Of a stretch of 8,660 nucleotides of DNA, positions 7,033 through 8,660 are shown piece after piece. Under the pieces are notes generated by a model. That model worked only from the letters and a program-made list of their open reading frames with translations, did not search any database and was not told where the DNA came from. Source of the stretch: Hyphomicrobiales bacterium (GTDB taxonomy: Bacteria > Pseudomonadota > Alphaproteobacteria > Rhizobiales > Aestuariivirgaceae); contig JACMJT010000180.1 of the NCBI GenBank assembly GCA_014380505.1, forward strand, positions 1 through 8,660, written 5' to 3'. Both the position numbers and the translations under genes were made by a program. Each line of letters opens with the position of its first letter. Position 1 is the first letter of the stretch.

Positions 7033-7038
7033 GGGGGA
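7033..7038 (+). promoter_or_regulatory. Ribosome-binding site deciding the GTG start at 7046
   Basis: GGGGGA lies seven bases before a GTG at 7046. The in-frame ATG at 7016 has no such site and would put ten extra residues, including acidic ones, before the signal peptide. The GTG gives a standard positively charged N-terminus. Confidence 0.6.
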
Positions 7039-7045
7039 TTTCACC

Positions 7046-8326
7046 GTGCCGTTTCACAAGACCAGAATCCGTAGCCTGTGCACGGTGAGTGGACTTCTCT
7101 TTGCTTTCAGCGCCGGTCATGCCTTGGCGCAAACAATGGACTACACCGGCTCCATCGCATCCGTTGCACCCCAGACCGCTATCTCCGGCAAGCTCGCCAC
7201 GCGAACGGAGATCGTTGCCGACCGGGGGCTCGCTGCCATGCTGACGCCCGGCTCCGAGGAAGCGCTCACCGGCGCCATTGCCATGTATGAGGAAATCGTG
7301 GCGGGTGGCGGCTGGCCTCAGATAACGGCGAAAAAATTAAACAAGGGCGCCAAGGGACCCCATGTCGAGATGCTTCGCCAAAGGCTTGTGGCGGAAGGCT
7401 ACCTCCCCTTCGACTCCCTCAATATCGAAAATGCCGATACTTACGACGATGAGATCGTTGCAGCCGTCAAGGCCTTCCAGACCAACCACGGCGTAGCCCC
7501 GACGGGCACGGTGGGCGAGCGCACGCTGGCCGAACTCAATATCACCGCTGAAGCGCGGCTTTTCACCTTGCACGAAAACTGGCCGCGGATCTCAACCCAC
7601 ATGCAGGGCCTGCAATCGCGCTACATTCTCGTGAACATTCCCTCAGCCCAGCTCGAAACAGTCGAAGGAGGCAGAGTCTTCTCGCGCCACAATATTGTCG
7701 CTGGCAAGCTCGACCGGCCCTCGCCCACGCTCGCGAGCACGGTGAGCGATATCGTTTTCAATCCTTTCTGGACAGCGCCCGCTTCCATCGTCGAACGCGA
7801 TATCCTTCCGAAATATTTCGAGGACGCGAACTATCTCGATCAAATGAATATCCGTATTTTTGATGGCGTCGGAGGGCCTGAAATCGACCCGCAGACCGTG
7901 GATTGGACGATGACGGCACCGGATCGTTACGTGTTCCGTCAAGAGCCGGGCGACCACAATGCGCTGGCCACCGTTAAGATCAACTTCCCTAATTCTCATA
8001 TGGTCTATATGCACGATACGCCGCACCGTGAATTGTTCGGTGGTAACGCCCGGTATGAAAGTTCAGGCTGCGTCCGCATCGACCAGGTGCGCACCGTGAT
8101 CAAATGGATTCTCGGCAGTCAGGATGGGTTCAATGACACCCGCTATGATATGCTCACAGCCAGTGAACATCCCTACGAAATGAAGGTGCAGAACCAGCCC
8201 GATGTGCGCTGGATGTATCTGACGGCCTGGGCCACTGAAGACGGCGCGGTAAACTTCCGGCCCGATATCTATGGGCTCGACGGCACAGGCTTCATCCTTG
8301 GCCAGCCGGAACCGCGCGGTTTCTAG
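7046..8326 (+). CDS. Secreted L,D-transpeptidase with peptidoglycan-binding domain (YcbB/LdtD-like)
   Basis: The product is 426 residues from the GTG at 7046, chosen for its GGGGGA site and because it yields a clean signal peptide: a basic start (HKTRIR), a hydrophobic core (LLFAFSAG) and likely cleavage after ALA at residue 28. It should be exported to the periplasm. Residues about 99-165 match a peptidoglycan-binding helical domain (GPHVEMLRQRLVAEGYL, then AVKAFQTNHGVAPTGTVG). The catalytic YkuD-type domain follows, with NPFWTAPASI (239-248) as in YcbB relatives, His323 in YMHDTP and the nucleophile Cys342 in SSGCVRI with Arg344. Such enzymes form 3-3 crosslinks between meso-diaminopimelate residues of peptidoglycan or attach proteins to it. 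All catalytic motifs are intact. It lies 108 bases after the flavoprotein gene, so co-transcription is possible but not evident. Confidence 0.92.
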   Translation: MPFHKTRIRSLCTVSGLLFAFSAGHALAQTMDYTGSIASVAPQTAISGKLATRTEIVADRGLAAMLTPGSEEALTGAIAMYEEIVAGGGWPQITAKKLNKGAKGPHVEMLRQRLVAEGYLPFDSLNIENADTYDDEIVAAVKAFQTNHGVAPTGTVGERTLAELNITAEARLFTLHENWPRISTHMQGLQSRYILVNIPSAQLETVEGGRVFSRHNIVAGKLDRPSPTLASTVSDIVFNPFWTAPASIVERDILPKYFEDANYLDQMNIRIFDGVGGPEIDPQTVDWTMTAPDRYVFRQEPGDHNALATVKINFPNSHMVYMHDTPHRELFGGNARYESSGCVRIDQVRTVIKWILGSQDGFNDTRYDMLTASEHPYEMKVQNQPDVRWMYLTAWATEDGAVNFRPDIYGLDGTGFILGQPEPRGF

Positions 8327-8348
8327 ATCCACTTTCAACTTGGTGGAT
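8327..8348 (+). terminator. Possible terminator hairpin after the L,D-transpeptidase gene
   Basis: Directly after the TAG stop, ATCCAC (8327-8332) pairs perfectly with GTGGAT (8343-8348) around a ten-base loop. The bases after it (TCAATTTCTCC) are only moderately T-rich, so it is a weak intrinsic terminator at best. Confidence 0.4.
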
Positions 8349-8442
8349 TCAATTTCTCCGGAACTCGATATAACTCTTTCAAAGTATTAACGAATATTAT
8401 CGGCTATTTGCAATTCTTCATGAAGCCGCCATAAGTGCAATC
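8349..8442 (+). promoter_or_regulatory. AT-rich leader and probable promoter region of the hydantoinase gene
   Basis: The gap from 8327 to 8442 is about 37% GC, far below the coding DNA around it. It includes TATAA, TATTAA and TATTAT stretches and a distant CGATA/TATCG inverted repeat (8366-8370 and 8398-8402). I cannot assign a firm -35/-10 pair. Composition and position suggest that transcription of the downstream gene starts here. A four-codon open frame (ATG at 8420, TAA at 8432-8434) sits just upstream of the start and is probably meaningless. Confidence 0.4.
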
Positions 8443-8660
8443 ATGCGCAACGACATCAAGCTTGCCGCCGATATCGGCGGCACTTTTACGGATATCGTGC
8501 TTGAATCCGGCAAGAAACGGTGGAGCGGCAAAGTCCTCACCACCACCCATGCGCCGGAACTCGGCGTGATCGAGGGGATCGGCCTGGTCCTCGAACAATC
8601 CGGCCTCAAGACCAGCGATGTCGGCGTTTTTATTCATGGCACGACACTCGCCACCAATGC
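8443..8660 (+). CDS. hyuA: Hydantoinase/oxoprolinase subunit A, N-terminus (3' partial)
   Basis: The frame opens at the ATG at 8443 and runs off the right edge after 72 complete codons. LAADIGGTFTDIVLE (residues 7-21) is the family's N-terminal ATP/phosphate-binding motif, and FIHGTTLATNA at the edge matches the conserved HGTT-x-x-TNA motif. Full-length members are about 650-700 residues and catalyse ATP-dependent opening of hydantoins, N-methylhydantoin or 5-oxoproline, or carboxylate ketones, usually together with a HyuB subunit encoded next door. The substrate cannot be told from this fragment. The ribosome-binding site is weak. No upstream in-frame start is visible nearby, and the start matches the family's usual short N-terminus before the DIGGTFTD motif. 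Confidence 0.88.
   Translation, partial: MRNDIKLAADIGGTFTDIVLESGKKRWSGKVLTTTHAPELGVIEGIGLVLEQSGLKTSDVGVFIHGTTLATN

Noticed and set aside
8387..8401. CtrA-type site (TTAA-7 bases-TTAA) before hyuA
   Set aside because: Only the first half, TTAA, is present; the second half reads TATC.

Overview
The window looks like chromosomal DNA from a high-GC alphaproteobacterium, most likely Hyphomicrobiales (Rhizobiales). This rests on a giant helical scaffold protein resembling Agrobacterium GPR / Sinorhizobium RgsE, a short protein with the RGRWFL-EYARR motif that I recall from rhizobial genomes, and a GC-rich codon bias. I see no RNA genes, CRISPR arrays, insertion sequences or phage genes.

Layout. 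(1) Bases 1-2999 (+) hold the 3' part of a very large helical-repeat protein. Its core is an uninterrupted array of 11-residue repeats, followed by a conserved helical segment, a disordered linker and a conserved C-terminal domain. (2) Bases 3220-3858 (+) hold a small, mostly disordered protein with a conserved N-terminal motif, preceded by a 220-base gap. (3) Bases 3855-4832 (-) hold a PLP-dependent threonine/serine dehydratase. It converges on gene 2, and the two stop codons overlap. (4) Bases 4901-6937 (+), divergent from gene 3, hold a trimethylamine-dehydrogenase-type flavoprotein with FMN, 4Fe-4S and nucleotide-binding parts but a changed substrate cage. (5) Bases 7046-8326 (+) hold a secreted L,D-transpeptidase. 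(6) From base 8443 to the window edge (+) is the N-terminus of a HyuA-type hydantoinase/oxoprolinase, after an AT-rich intergenic stretch with a hairpin.

How the genes may work together. Genes 1 and 2 lie in the same direction and may both serve polar growth or cell-envelope organisation. The L,D-transpeptidase also acts on the cell wall, and L,D-crosslinking is characteristic of polar-growing Rhizobiales, but about 3 kb of unrelated metabolic genes separates it from them. The dehydratase, the amine-dehydrogenase-like flavoprotein and the hydantoinase are consistent with catabolism of N-methylated or amino compounds. No single pathway can be proven from this window. The most striking sequence signal is the perfectly phased 11-residue repeat array in gene 1.
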